Positions 11,731 to 22,768 of a stretch of DNA of 64,000 nt are shown here, piece after piece. Source of the stretch: Malus domestica (Eukaryota; Streptophyta; Magnoliopsida; Rosales; Rosaceae); the NCBI RefSeq assembly GCF_042453785.1, contig NC_091666.1:26990501-27054500 (forward strand), given 5' to 3'. Below the pieces are notes generated by a model, which saw only the letters and a list, made by a program, of their open reading frames with translations, was not told where the DNA came from and did not search any database. The translations under genes and the position numbers were made by a program. Positions within the stretch are counted from its first letter, which is position 1. The number at the start of each line of letters is the position of its first letter.

Positions 11731-11812
11731 GTGGCATATGGAACTAATAATACAATATCACGTGGGATAATTGAAATATATATGACATTGTATTATTAGT
11801 CTGAGATGCCAC
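11731..11812. other. Short hairpin element in the BAHD 3' flank
   Basis: An 82-base inverted repeat. Outer arms GTGGCAT/ATGCCAC and inner arms ACTAATAATACAAT/ATTGTATTATTAGT pair with a 5-base internal mismatch between them and a loop of about 25 bases. It lies 34-115 bases after the BAHD stop codon on the transcribed side, so it is probably in the 3' UTR. It could be a tiny MITE or an RNA hairpin. Confidence 0.6.
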
Positions 11813-11845
11813 ACACCCAGGTGTATGTAATTAAGTTTTTCCCCC

Positions 11846-14756
11846 TTAAATCTGCCTCGTCAGATCTTCAAAGATCTCCATAGCAGAAGCTGGCAAACCC
11901 AAAAGCACATGTATGCTTTTCCTATCTTCTCCATGAGGTAGAAACAAACTTACTTCCTTCTCAGGCAAACCCACCGGCCCTGAAAACACAGGCTCTCCCC
12001 AGCCAAAGTCAGTTGTGTGGAAACTTAGCTTGGACCAAGCTGTTATCAAAAGGGTTGCTGCCAAAGAAGGCCTAGCTCTTGTCACTTCAAAGTAATCGAC
12101 CACCGACCTCATGTAACTGCTCGTCACCATTTTAACCGCCTTATCAACTAACCCAACTGCAAATGAAAGCGGATTTTCCAGTAACTCCCCAGCACTGCAC
12201 ATTGCATGCGTCAACAAAATTGCATTCCCAAATAACCCTTCTGGTACTGGTGGCTCAAGTTTTGAGCGCCCATCAACGGCGAAAAGGAGCTTCGTTTTTT
12301 GATCTGGTCTCATTCTCAAGGCCTTAGTTCTAGCTCTCCACACAAAGGCAGAGAGCGCTTTAAATGTTGTGCAGTTTTCAAGAACCCCATCTTCCATGGC
12401 CATTTTCTTCAGCTTTTCGAGCTTCTCAGGGTTGAAACAGAAGGCGCTGTATAGCAGTTCTTCTTCCTCATAGAGCTTGTAGTTTTCAGATATGTCTTCG
12501 ATCTGAAAGAATTCATCATGAGAAAACTCTATCTTTGGTGGGTTTCTGGGTTTGAGTATGTTTCTGTCGAGAAATGGCACAACCTTGAGCTGCAAGCCTC
12601 TTGCGCTATCACCCCATGAGTTGATAAATTCCATTACGGAGATACCATCGGACGTACAATGGTTGATACATAGCCCTAGAGCAAACCCTCCGCATGTGAA
12701 TTTAGTCACCTGAAAAATATAAGTCAGCAAGGTTATTAGGCCATCTCCAACCGAGGGCTGGCCACATAGCTCGTTTTAGCTCTCTGGCCCTCCAAGAAAT
12801 TAATATTTTGATGAACAGTATAAGGCCATCTTTGCCTCCATCTCCAACCGAGTGCTAAAGGGTCATAGGGCCAAACATATTGTTTAATGTTGTTTCATGT
12901 TACTTAATTTAATTTAGCGTTGTATAATGGCTTAGGAAGTTATAGGAAAAAAAAATAGAATTTCAAAAAAATATGAAACAAATTTTGTAAAATAGAAGTT
13001 ATAGGAAAAAAATGGAATTTAAAAAAAATATGAAACAAATTTTGTAAAATAGGAGTTATAGGAAAAAAAATAGAATGAAGTGAGATAGTATGAAATGGTG
13101 AAAATTATGTGAGAAATGGTGTAGGAATGGCTTAGGTATTTATAGGAAAAAAAAAGGTTTAAATTCATTAAAAAAAATTTGAATACAATGGCTAATCAGC
13201 TAATCATTGGATTCAAATTTTTGTTTAAGCATTCCTGTCGGTTATATCCGACAGGATTGTTGCAATTTTTTGCCAGCCCCGGGCTGGCTACATGCGACCA
13301 GCCCTTTGGCCTTTTCAGATTTCGTGGGGCCCACGAGCCCTCTGGTCTAGCCCTCGGTTGGAGACTGTTTTCAAGCAATTTTCGACCCTTTGGCCCTCTT
13401 GGGACCCTTCGGTTGGAGATGGCCTTAGGCGGTGCCTAGGCAACTTAGGCCTCGACGGTTCTTTAACTTAAAAACAAAATATCTCTCACTCAAAGACTCG
13501 CTCCGAGTTTCTACATTTCGCTGTGATTTGACGAGAAGAGAGAGAGAGAGAGAGACAGAGAGAGAGGGAGAGCTGTGGAAGGAACATGCAGAGAAAAATA
13601 GAGGGTGACGGAGCAGAACTGCAGGCCGAAGGTGACGCACATCTTCATTATTTAGTTTGGGTTTTTTTTTAAGTGAAGTGTTATTGACACTCCAAAAATC
13701 TCATTATACATCCTCATAAGTGTATTTTTCTTTCTAAATATAGAAAATTTGGAGTGTAGAATGAGAATTTTGAAATGCCAATAACAATTTCTTTTTTTAA
13801 TAGGAAATACACTTTATTAGGTTTTTTATGAGAAAGCAAGGCTCAATTTAAAAAATGAGGCCCCACAAAAACATATGGACCTATGCCCCGCCAAAGGCGC
13901 TTTGGCACTGCGTCTCTTCTCATCGTCTGATTTATGCTTAACGACTTTTGCAAATTTGATTTAAAAGTTTTGCTCTCTTTAATATTATCCTTATAACTTG
14001 CTCACAACAACTTGTTACTCTAGTGCACTAAAATTACACAATATTTAATTTGAAAAAGTGAAGTTGATAATAGTATTATGCATAAATTTTAGGTCTAAAC
14101 TTGTTGATCTATTTTGAAGCACTTGACATCATTTTATGAGGGGATATATTCTTGCAAAATTAAAGAGTATGACCGAGACGCAGCATTAGCCCTACTCAAT
14201 ACTCGTCATATTTAACATGTGACGGTGTTGAGTGAGATCTTGACCATCAATGGCGGATGAGCAAAATTATCTCTCAAAGGGGAAAAAAGGCATGGAAATT
14301 TTTGGAAACTCGAACCTGAACTGTCAAAAGAGGAATCTCAAGTATGTTCTTGGCACCAGGAATATCATGAACTAGATTCCCAAGAGTCTTAGGATCAGGC
14401 TTTGTTGTGTCACCTATCTTTTCCATTTCGCAGTTGGCTTCAGCTTCAACAAACATAGCACCGTCTCCTGTGCAATCGATAATCAGCTTCCCTTCTGTGC
14501 TGATAGTTAACTTTCCTGCAAAAGGGTAATAGTGAACAAGAATTTTTGATAATGCTTTCTTTATGACTTCCGCAGCTTCTTCGTTCCCTTTTGAATCCGA
14601 CTTGAAGCAGTACATGGTTCGGACTATGACCGCAATGTTCTGGTCCAGGTTCGAGAGGTAGTACAGGCCCTTCTCCGTTTCGGATTCAGGAGGCACCAGA
14701 GTTGGTTCTTCTTTCTTTACAATAAGCTCAAAGGCTTGGTCACTGATATCCGCCAT
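11846..14756 (-). CDS. HHT1: BAHD acyltransferase, omega-hydroxypalmitate O-feruloyl transferase-like
   Basis: Two coding exons (14756-14316 and 12709-11846) joined by a 1606-base GT-AG intron give 434 residues, normal for BAHD enzymes. The start is the ATG at 14756; the codon before it is GTG. The acyl-CoA catalytic motif HCTSD (HXXXD) is at residues 164-168 and the structural DFGWG motif at 381-385, both intact. Blocks such as [27 protein letters not shown] and [10 protein letters not shown] match the HHT/ASFT clade, which transfers feruloyl groups from feruloyl-CoA to omega-hydroxy fatty acids or fatty alcohols for suberin and waxes, in the cytosol. A fatty-alcohol caffeoyl transferase is the main alternative. 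The 5' UTR appears to contain a 158-base intron (14781-14938), and a TATA box lies at 15013-15020. The coding intron holds a Harbinger-type element. A broken copy of the 5' end lies at 18366-18720. Confidence 0.92.
12739..13424. mobile_element. PIF/Harbinger (Tourist-like) element in the BAHD intron
   Basis: A 686-base element with perfect 16-base terminal inverted repeats (GGCCATCTCCAACCGA at the left, its reverse complement at the right). It is flanked by the 3-base duplication TTA at 12736-12738 and 13425-13427. TTA duplications and GGCC ends are diagnostic of the PIF/Harbinger superfamily. The interior has no transposase, but has an AT-rich tandem repeat of about 60 bases (about 12930-13075) and further internal copies of the CTCCAACCGAG motif near 12840 and 13350, suggesting a nested or rearranged element. 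Confidence 0.88.
13539..13570. repeat. GA microsatellite in the BAHD intron
   Basis: A short interrupted (GA)n tract inside the coding intron of the BAHD gene, just right of the Harbinger-type element. Confidence 0.8.
13680..13785. mobile_element. MITE family A, copy 1
   Basis: A foldback element of about 106 bases, starting GTTATTGACACTCCAAAAAT and ending GCCAATAAC. The arms are inverted repeats, and an inner block AGTGTATTTTTCTTTC is shared with copies at 33570, 33910 and 56705. It lies in the BAHD intron. Confidence 0.8.
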
Positions 14757-14780
14757 CACTCAAAACACCCTTGTATAATC

Positions 14781-14938
14781 TAGAAAAGTAAGAAAAACGT
14801 GTCCACTCTTTAAGAAAGAACAGACGTCCGGTCCAAAAATGAACTGTAAATATGTGTATGCAACCAAGAACTTAGCTTTAAAAGTAAGAAACACGAAAAG
14901 GGAATAAGAACTACAAATTGACGTGTACCTGCAATGCT
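14781..14938 (-). other. Probable 5' UTR intron of the BAHD gene
   Basis: On the minus strand CAG|GTACACGT at 14939/14938 is a plausible donor, and a pyrimidine-rich tract followed by CTAG ends at 14781. Splicing would join a leader exon to a short segment just before the ATG. Inferred from sequence only. Confidence 0.55.
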
Positions 14939-15012
14939 TGAATGAAAGATATCAAGGGGTGAGGTTATGAGGAAAACTCAGATTTTGTAATCCCTTTCGG
15001 ATGGGGTTGTAA

Positions 15013-15020
15013 TTTATATA
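15013..15020 (-). promoter_or_regulatory. TATA box of the BAHD gene
   Basis: TATATAAA on the minus strand, about 255 bases upstream of the ATG and upstream of the proposed leader intron. A related promoter segment is present in the truncated duplicate near 18550-18720. Confidence 0.6.
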
Positions 15021-16870
15021 GGGAGCAAATGGGGCTACATGTTATATGTTCCTGTAGGCTGCAGCTCTGAGGTTTTATATTTTCTGTATTTTCAATTCAC
15101 TAGTTTATGAATTTATTGTTTGCTACCACGCCATTGATTGTTTTTGTTACGAAAGTTCTGCAGCATGAAAAGGAATTGGCGGGGGCTTATACGCAAAACA
15201 CTTTTAGTGGAATAGCCCCTCTCTAAGAAAAAGAAAGAGTCCAAGAAACCATTTTCTTTATTTATTGCTAACTCGTAAAGTTTGAAGTCTTATCCAAGTA
15301 TTTTGAACACTGGTGATCTTTCTCTGCAGATTGAGCTGTGGGAACGGCTACTGTATATTGACCGGAACATACCGGCAATGGAGTTTGGTGTAGGGAAGAG
15401 TGATCAAGGGGTTAGGGTTGGTGTGGTGGGCATCTAGAAGTTACATTAGGTTGCTTGGTACACTTGCTCTTAATAATATTAAAACCCAAAATATCTCCTA
15501 CAGCATTAATTACGGACCTTGATTGGAATTTGAACAGCTCACAATGGCTTGCTTAGAGGTATCAACGAATCACACAGTTAGAATCTAGGAAGTTTCAATT
15601 AGATTTGGGTTGGGATCTTACTCAAAAATGAATGAGAGTGAATCTTGCAACAAAAAATTAAGAGACATTACATATGCTTATAAAGAGTTAGGCTAGTGCC
15701 AATTGGTTTTACGATGGAACCTTAACTTTCTTTATGGTAAGAGTCAGGTTACATGTTCTTACAAGAAGTTGGGCCACTCTCCACATTTGACGAATTAATT
15801 TAATGGTAGAATCTCAACTTTTTTCAATTACTAATCTTGGATTTCGTTCAATGTTTTACAACTTCTGACCTTGAAATATGAAATGATGGTTTATTGGAAT
15901 CTCAACTATGCTTTTGAGGATTGAAAGTGTATTGCAATAAAATTTATCAGAAGTATAAGGAAATCAATGAAATTATGTTTTCGAGGATTGGAAGTATACT
16001 ACAAATTGAGTAGCAAAGATGTAGTTCATCCTCACTCTGGCACTGAAACTCTCCAAGCTCACGAGATGGCCAAGATAGCTTCTGGATAGGGCAAGAAGGT
16101 TGTCTTAATTCACAAGCAGGGCCCATCCCAACTTCATTAATTTCAATCTTATGAGATCGCTAGTATACTTCCAATGCTCAAAAACACAATTTCATTAATT
16201 TCAGTACACTTTTTGTTTTACCTCAAGTCTTAGGGTTTGATCTTAAGATTGTGTGATACTAAGTTAGTAAGTTATTCCCTTGGGTGTGGGTTTATTGATC
16301 AATTTTAGTTATATTGTTAATTTCAACTTGTACTTAATGGTAATTATGCAATAGAGTAAAAAAAAAATTCATATTTACATTTTAAGTTGGGTGTAGAGAT
16401 AGATTATATGGGTTCGAATAAAATTTCCCAAAAAAAAAATAAAAAATTGAACCCATCCAATGCAACTCACATAAAAAGTTAAACCTTATCCTCCCTGACC
16501 TTCTCTTTCGAACTCCCTCCTTCCAATATACCCCTAGATTTGAAAACCACAGTCGCTGGCTCCTTGCTCCAACTTAGGATCGGTGGCAACCTTCTACCCT
16601 TTCATTCGAGGCCGCCTTGTTGCCTATTTCTTCCCCTCCCATACACCGTGCCACCACTCTCCTCTGCTTCCCTTACCCTCGTGCCTTGCCTCCCTTCTCC
16701 CCACCTCGCCTTTCTCCCCCTCCCTTTCTCTCACCTCGCGCCTCCCCCTTACCAATCCCTGTACCAGCTTTTCATTCATTACTTTTTACAAATAGCATTA
16801 CAAGCTACAACGACTAAATTTATCTAGGACGATGTTTTATAATAAATTAACAATAAATATAATCTATTCT
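15021..16870. other. Intergenic, including a TRIM-like LTR relic
   Basis: No supported gene. About 15655-15775 resembles the LTR-like repeats at 56452 and 63830 (shared blocks TTGGTTTTA, GGAACCTTAACTT, then a TGGTA start similar to a primer-binding site). A pyrimidine-rich stretch at 16540-16760 creates overlapping low-complexity frames but no recognisable protein. Confidence 0.4.
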
Positions 16871-17230
16871 ACTATGTTTGGATGAGGAAAATAAATTTGG
16901 AATTTGAATAAAAGTCAGAATTTATAAATTGACATGCACCAATTCCCTTGTTTGGATTTATAACATAGAAATTTAGAATTTAAGCGTAGAAAAAAAACTT
17001 GGAATTTGGGGCCTTCAATTTCCAAGTTTAAATTCCATGTAAATAGGTGTCATTTCCCAATTTCTATAATTGGGAGTTTAAAATTAACAAATTCCGTTTT
17101 CAATTTCATTGTTCTTTTAAGTTAAACAAACAACAAAATTCACAAATTCTAGAAAATAAAATCCCTTCATTTCAATTTCCGTCATTTTAAAATTCCTTAG
17201 TAATCTTAAATTTCTTCATCCAAACATAGT
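16871..17230. mobile_element. MITE with 15-base perfect TIRs
   Basis: A 360-base AT-rich element. Its left end ACTATGTTTGGATGA is perfectly repeated in inverse at 17216-17230. The interior shows further imperfect inverted similarity around GGAATTTGA/TCAAATTCC-type motifs. No coding frame and no clear target duplication, so the superfamily is left open. Confidence 0.7.
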
Positions 17231-17429
17231 GGGGAAAGTGAATGCAAAATGAGATTGAGTGGAGATCTTGGTAGGAAGAAAGAGAGTAGGCTTTTTTCTT
17301 TTAATTAAAAAGGGTCTCCCTCAAGTGACTTAGTAAAAAGACCTGCTTTCAAATTTTTTTAAATACTTTGACTAAAAACGACGTCGTTTTGACAGTCTTT
17401 TAATAAAATATAAAAATCTTCTTCTCCCT

Positions 17430-17625
17430 TGTTAATCATTTGCAGAACCTTCAACCGGCGACACGCTGCACTCTCTCCTCCACCACATGCCCAAACTTGG
17501 GTGGTCCTCATAGCCATCCAGGTCCCTTAATGGATCTGCCCGATTATATACCCATTTGACACCTCTTGTAAATTTGGTTTGTGTTAATGAAATCTCTCTA
17601 TTGTTGCTTATAAAAAAAAAATAGT
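17430..17625 (+). mobile_element. Possible LINE 3' end
   Basis: The segment finishes with TTTGTGTTAATGAAATC, a T-rich block and a run of ten A residues, the usual layout of plant L1-type LINE 3' ends. No reverse transcriptase remains and I did not find a convincing target duplication. Confidence 0.35.
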
Positions 17626-17984
17626 TAGCCCTACTTTGGAATGATATGATATTCTTATAAATCGTAATCACACGCCTCTAAATTTTGCATCAAACTTGAG
17701 TATTCTACCACCGAAGCTATAAGTTCGTAGCCTAATAATAAGAGATTCTTCATTGTTTTTTCTGCAAGAAATTGCTTTAGATTATAGGAATTTGTATATT
17801 AAACACAAAAATATACCTAGTTGGATGGAACTTTTCAATCAAACTTTAAGTAACACAGGGTTAATTAACCATGTGGAACAATTCTTTGCTCAGCTATAAA
17901 CTCCACCTTAAAAGTAGGCAGATCAAATTTCTAAAAAGGATAATGTTGACTAATCTGTAGATTTTGATAAAGTGAACAAGTGAA

Positions 17985-18110
17985 AAAGAAAAGGACAGGA
18001 AATCTGGACATCCTCAATCATAATGTGAACCCAAGACTCGAGTTTAAGGGAAACACCCTAATTAGTTGAGCTACAAGCTTATCACAATATTTGTTTTTTA
18101 AAACAACAAA
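17985..18110 (-). mobile_element. Possible tRNA-derived SINE relic
   Basis: On the minus strand TAGCTCAACTAATTAGGGT resembles a Pol III A box and CTTGGGTTCACAT a decayed B box, spaced as in tRNA-derived plant SINEs. It is too decayed to be a tRNA gene. Confidence 0.4.
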
Positions 18111-18365
18111 ACTGAGACCAACTACTTCTTAATGTTTTGGTTTTCTCATCTTAACCATATTTTAAGAGATTTCAAGTTCGAATTCATTTCTTGCTGGTAA
18201 CGAAACAAGAATATCCGAAACACGTATGCAGGAGTGGATTACCAAGATTGTAAGACTAAGAAGGTTTTAGGAGAAAATAGTTGAGAGTAAACCAATTTCT
18301 TAGAAAAACTCCATCTAATTATGTTTCGAGCCGGAAATAATGCAGATGGTGAATGGAATTAGGTT

Positions 18366-18720
18366 TTCTGTTCTCCGTTTCGGATTCAGGAAACACCAAT
18401 GTTGGTGCTTCTTCTTTACAGTAAGCTCAAACGCTTTGTCACTGATATGCCCTCATCACACACAAGCATCCTTGTAGTAGGTATTAACTTAAAACACCTA
18501 AAGTGAATGACAAATGGTTTCCTCAGATTCTGCAGATTCCATTTCGGATGGGAGGGAACACCTGGGGCTGTATATTATCTGCTCTGCAGCTCTTTAGGGT
18601 TTGGTTGATACTGTTGGGGTGTGTATAAATTTTTTGTGGTGTAAATTGCCTAGTTTTTGGATTTAGTGTTTGCTACCATCATTAATTGTTATTATTGCTG
18701 CTGAGACTGGTACTAATTTT
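18366..18720 (-). pseudogene. Truncated duplicate of the BAHD gene promoter and first codons
   Basis: The minus-strand segment 18456-18371 aligns with the first about 28 codons of the HHT-like gene, including TTTCCTGAATCCGAAACGGA near its end. Sequence changes after the start give a stop at about codon 6. The upstream part to about 18720 is similar to the real promoter at about 14960-15160 (shared blocks TTTCGGATGG, GGGGCT and TAGTGTTTGCTACCA), but most of the leader and its intron are missing. No catalytic part is present. Related repeats of about 200 bases, at about 18165-18370 and 18740-18945, flank it as direct repeats. It is a dead fragment, not a second enzyme. Confidence 0.8.
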
Positions 18721-18945
18721 TTGTGTAGCTGTTTTTATATGACGAGGTCTCAAGTTCGAATTTTTTTTCTCTTGATAAAAAATTAGTGGCATTGTCATTT
18801 CTAAACCACATGCTAGAAACTAAAGGCCACGATTGAAGGATTAAGAAAATTTAGGGAGAAAAGTCGATTCCTAAAAAAATCCATCTAATTTTGTTTTGAG
18901 CGGGAAATGATGCAAATAGTCCATGGAAATTAGGTCTTTGTAACC

Positions 18946-19286
18946 AAATCAAAAGGCCAGAAAGAAAAAAGTAGGGAAGAAGGGAAGGCCAACTAAGGGC
19001 ATATGAAACCTACTCGTATTAGAGCGTCATCATTCAGTAGCATGTCAGTTTTTGCATTTTTAAATAATATTCTCTTAAATAAATAATGGAGACCTTGTGT
19101 TCAATGAAAAATATGTACAATTAAAAACATATATATTTCATGTTGACCGAAAATGCTCGTCAATCGACAATTTTAAGTGAGATGTAAAATACCCATCGTG
19201 ATCAAAAGATGTGAATAATTGATGTAAATTTTCATCTTGGTTACACCTCAGAGAAAGAAAGCAATAAACTCTTGAGTTTTAGAAAA
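18946..19286. other. Intergenic, no gene seen
   Basis: AT-rich DNA between the duplicated BAHD fragment and the LINE fragment. I see no supported feature. Confidence 0.5.
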
Positions 19287-19488
19287 GGTTGGCCCATATT
19301 CTTTTTCTTTTTTTTTTTTCAAACAAAGCGAGTAATTTCATCGAAAGAGAAAGGCTCATTACAATAACATCAAATTCGCCAAATAAAATGGGGATAGTCA
19401 AAAGCCCGATTAACAAAGATGAAAATAAATACACTACCCTAATCCTCATCCCGCACAGCCCGACCGCCACCGAGGTTGGCCCATGTTC
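19287..19488 (-). mobile_element. 5'-truncated LINE (L1-type) 3' end
   Basis: A 172-base insert (19302-19473) whose minus strand ends in a poly(A)-like tail, seen as the T run at about 19308-19319. It is flanked by a 15-base target duplication GGTTGGCCCATRTTC, at 19287-19301 and 19474-19488, with one mismatch. This is the signature of target-primed reverse transcription by a LINE. The body contains a short frame and no RT motifs. Confidence 0.8.
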
Positions 19489-19863
19489 AAATTCTTGCTC
19501 CATAACGTTACCAAATTTTTAACTTAATCCCTGATTTGAAAGATTTTGTTGCGGCTTGTCCAAAGTTATAAAAAACACTAGACGCTAGTCGCGCGGCAGA
19601 CTGAGGTCTAAACGGACTAACCGGATTTAATTAAAGTTATTATATTTTGTGTAAATAAGTGTATATTTATACTTAAAATATATATAATTTTATTATATAC
19701 TGCAAAATAAAATGACATATATATTATGAGCTATTGAAACATAATGAAAATATGGGAAACAAACATATAATATGTGTTCATTTAAGTATTCAACAAGTCT
19801 TACAATTTTATTGAAAAAAATAAAATGCAAAATGAAAGTTATCTATTTTCTATCTATGTGAGT

Positions 19864-20231
19864 TGTTTGTACCATACTTAGGGCCTCCGTATTTAGATCT
19901 CGTATAAATACTCGGGGGACTTAAATGTAATTATGTAATAAATGAAGGGGCAAATATGTAATAAGTGAGGAGCCATTATTCTATAAAATGACTCCTCACT
20001 CTCCTCATTAAGGGAGGCTCTCATATTCAGAGCAAGCCCCCTCCCCTCTCAAAGCCTCACTCACATTACAGAGGCTCTCTTCCTCACAATCCTCTCAAAG
20101 AAATACAATATCAATGTGGACGTAGCCCAAACATTGGGTGAACCACGATTCATCTTGTGTTATTTACTTTCTTGCAGATTCACAGTTGGATTTACGTTGT
20201 TCCAAGACCCTTCCGGTTTTGTGCATCAACA
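19864..20231 (+). repeat. 5' LTR of the gene-capturing element
   Basis: A 368-base terminal repeat. Its promoter-like core is TATAAAA at 19982-19988 within GGAGCCATTATTC-TATAAAATG, a segment that also recurs four times in the interior. Confidence 0.92.
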
Positions 20232-20479
20232 TTTGGCGCCATCTGTGAGAATCGACACGAAAAGTTATGCCGGTTTTCTCTCAATTTTTCATCTCACCAC
20301 CGTGAAACCTTCACAACCTCACCACTGTCCATCGTGGATCTGCAAAACCCAAGAAACAACCAAAACTCTCTCTGCCTCTCTCTTGCTTTTGATCTCTTTT
20401 ACCTCTTCAAACAAAACACAACACACACTTAAATCCAATACATTCTCTAAAGAGACAAAGATTCAATACAAAACCCTTC

Positions 20480-20640
20480 ATTTCTTCACATGCTCACAAC
20501 CTGAAAATGACAAAGACCATCAGACCATTGAAGGCCACACTCTACATCTTGCTTGCTTGTAGCCATCGCCCTTGGATTTGCCAGCTCAGCTAGGATCATT
20601 GACGAAGTGCAACTCGATGAGTCCAGTCCAAAATGGTCTC
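20480..20640 (+). pseudogene. Possible captured signal-peptide exon
   Basis: The start codon at about 20507 opens MTKTIRPLKATLYILLA. A one-base shift then gives VAIALGFASSARIIDEVQLD. Together this resembles the signal peptide and first mature residues of a secreted plant protein. I do not recognise the parent gene. It lies directly before the captured BAHD fragment. Confidence 0.4.
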
Positions 20641-20652
20641 ACAAGCTAACAC

Positions 20653-20946
20653 ATCACCTGCAACGATACTGGGGCCGACTTCATCCACGCGTCTGCCCCC
20701 AGTCTCCCAATCCGAGATGCTTTGGACCCTAATGACGTCTCCGACTGCGTCAAGGAGTTTTTAGCATTCGACAAGACCGTCAGCTACTCTGGCCACCAAA
20801 ACGCAATCCTGGTTGTCCAGGTCACCAAGCTCAACGACGTCGTTTTCATTGGATGATTCGTCAACCACGCCGTCATCGACAGCACCTCCTTCTGGAACTT
20901 CTTCAACACCTTCGCCGAGCTCTGCCGAGCACCAATCGTCACTTAA
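20653..20946 (+). pseudogene. Captured BAHD acyltransferase fragment
   Basis: About 97 codons align with the middle of BAHD acyltransferases of the uncharacterised At3g50280-like group. They include CNDTGADFIHA, VKEFLAFDKTVSYSGH, ILVVQVTKLND and the catalytic region NHAVIDSTSFWNFFNTFAEL, where the HXXXD histidine and aspartate survive. A TGA at 20854-20856 sits where the family usually has cysteine, and the frame ends in TAA at 20944-20946. It is only a fragment without introns, inside an LTR element, so it is a transduplicated relic. It is a different subfamily from the HHT-like gene at 11846-14756. Confidence 0.8.
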
Positions 20947-21282
20947 ATCTCCTCCAAAACCTCAATTAATGTTTGTTTGCCTTGTGCATCTCAAGCCTGA
21001 CGGGTCATGATGGATCCGAGTGGCGTCGACCTGTTATCCTTCCACCGTCGAGAACGGGAAATGATCGTTGCTTTGTGAAGCCAGCCTGACGTGGTGCCCT
21101 CCACTCTAGGAACCAGGAAGCCCAGGCCTTCACCAAGCTCCACGGCCCAACTCCCAGCTTGGAATAAGCGAGCGAGAGAGAGACATGGATCCAAACTAGC
21201 AGAGACCGGGAATTCTACCAAATCGAGGAACCAGGAAGCCCATGCCTTTACCAAGCTCCACTCCTTACCAAATCGAATAACC

Positions 21283-21540
21283 AGGAAGATCGGTTTGTTG
21301 TTCATCTTCCTGAACCATGGAGTTATAGCGAAAGATGGGTTTGTGAAGACCAGAGGAATGCAGCTTGTTTTGAACAGAGTCTCGTACTACGGAAACGGAT
21401 TCAATGCGTACTGGTTGAGGTACATAGCGACTGACCCTTCTGAGAGGGAGAGTTTCGTCTGCCTTTCGAGAGGCTACCAACAATGGGCTCACAATTGCAA
21501 AGACTTGGGCTTTCGCCGATGGCGGGTCCTACTTTGCCTA
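21283..21540 (+). pseudogene. Captured mannan endo-1,4-beta-mannosidase fragment
   Basis: The N-terminal part of a plant GH5 endo-beta-mannanase. A hydrophobic leader is followed by NHGVIAKDGFVKTRG, then YYGNGFNAYWLRYIATDPSE. After a frameshift near 21447 comes VSSAFREATNNGLTIAKTWAF and ADGG. These match the start of secreted mannanases, which cut cell-wall mannans. The two catalytic glutamates lie far downstream in the family and are absent. The fragment sits 340 bases after the captured BAHD piece in the same orientation. Confidence 0.8.
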
Positions 21541-22066
21541 GTCCTCGTCGGAGCTTTCCATGCTCTGTGAAGGTAACATCGGCAAGTTGATCTTACTGGA
21601 GTAAAGAAAAAGAAAAAAGATATGAGAATAATGGACAAGAAGTAGAAAGCAAGCATGGCTGCCCACCCACTCCATTGTCTAAAAAAAGGGCACGCTGTCG
21701 ACCACCCACATGCAAAAGCAAGGAATAAGGGGAAGCTTTGCTCTGCGAGAGCACATGAGAAAGCAAAAGCAAAGCAGAAAAGCAAAAGCAAAGCAGAAAA
21801 ACAAAAGCAAAAGCAGAAAACAAAAGAAGATAAAAAGAAGCAGACATAATTGCAATGGTGATGGCATGCAGAAGAGGGAATTAAAGGCGTGACCCATTTG
21901 AGCAGAGGGTCGGATTTATTTTTGAATGATGTAATTTATTTTTCTTATCTTTCGGAGATATCTGTATAACCCCATCAGAGGGTTAAAAAAAATGACAAGC
22001 CCAAAATAATAGGCTGGAATGTTATGTGGAGGATGAATGCCCATATGCCAAAAAAAGCCAGACCCT

Positions 22067-22525
22067 CTATTATCACCAACCAGGTGATCAAAAGTACATC
22101 CAGTACTACAAAAAATTATTCGGCAGCTTGCCGCTATTACCACAAACCAGGTGATCAAAACTACGCCTAATACTTCAAAATTATTCGGTAGCCTGCCGTT
22201 ATTATCACCAACCAGGTGATCAAAAGTACACCCAGTACTCCCAAAATTATTCGGCAGCCTGCCGCTATATATTATCACCAACCAGGTGATCAAAAGTACG
22301 CCCAGTACTCCCAAAATCATTCGGCGGCATACTGCTATTATCACCAACTAGGTGATCAAAAGTACGCCCAGTACTCCAAAATTATTCGGCAGCCTGCCGC
22401 TATTATCACCAACCAGGTGATCAAAAGTACACCTAGTACTCTAAAAGTATTCGGCAGCATGCCGCTATTATCACCAACTAGGTGATCAAAAGTACGTCTA
22501 GTACTCCAAAATTATACATGAACAT
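22067..22525 (+). repeat. Seven-unit tandem array, period about 65
   Basis: Seven imperfect units start near 22067, 22133, 22199, 22264, 22334, 22400 and 22465. Each has the core TATCACCAACCAGGTGATCA, then AAAAGTACGCCCAGTACTCC and a half containing ATTCGGCAGCCTGCCG. The last unit is truncated. It lies inside the LTR element. GGTGATCA and GTACTC blocks are the most constant parts, while variation is spread through the rest. Confidence 0.9.
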
Positions 22526-22768
22526 CACTCATGTCAATCATACATAAACATTCATGAGCATCACTCATGTCAATCAGCTTCGAAAGCTTCATTTACAGAG
22601 CTCCAGATTCGAGAGCTCCAGCTTCAAAAGCTTCATTTACAAAAGCTCCAGCTTCAAAGTTTCACTTGCAAAGCTTCACCTGCAAAGCTTCAGTGCAGGG
22701 TATACAAAATACTTGGGCCTTAACTGGGCCTCATGAAAAATACTTGGGGGACTTAGCCTATTATTTAT

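Noticed and set aside
14757..14759. Start codon one codon upstream for the BAHD gene
   Set aside because: The codon is GTG; the ATG at 14756 is the first methionine codon.
18000..18110. tRNA gene on the minus strand
   Set aside because: A- and B-box-like motifs are present, but no cloverleaf with acceptor stem pairing could be drawn. A SINE relic is more likely.
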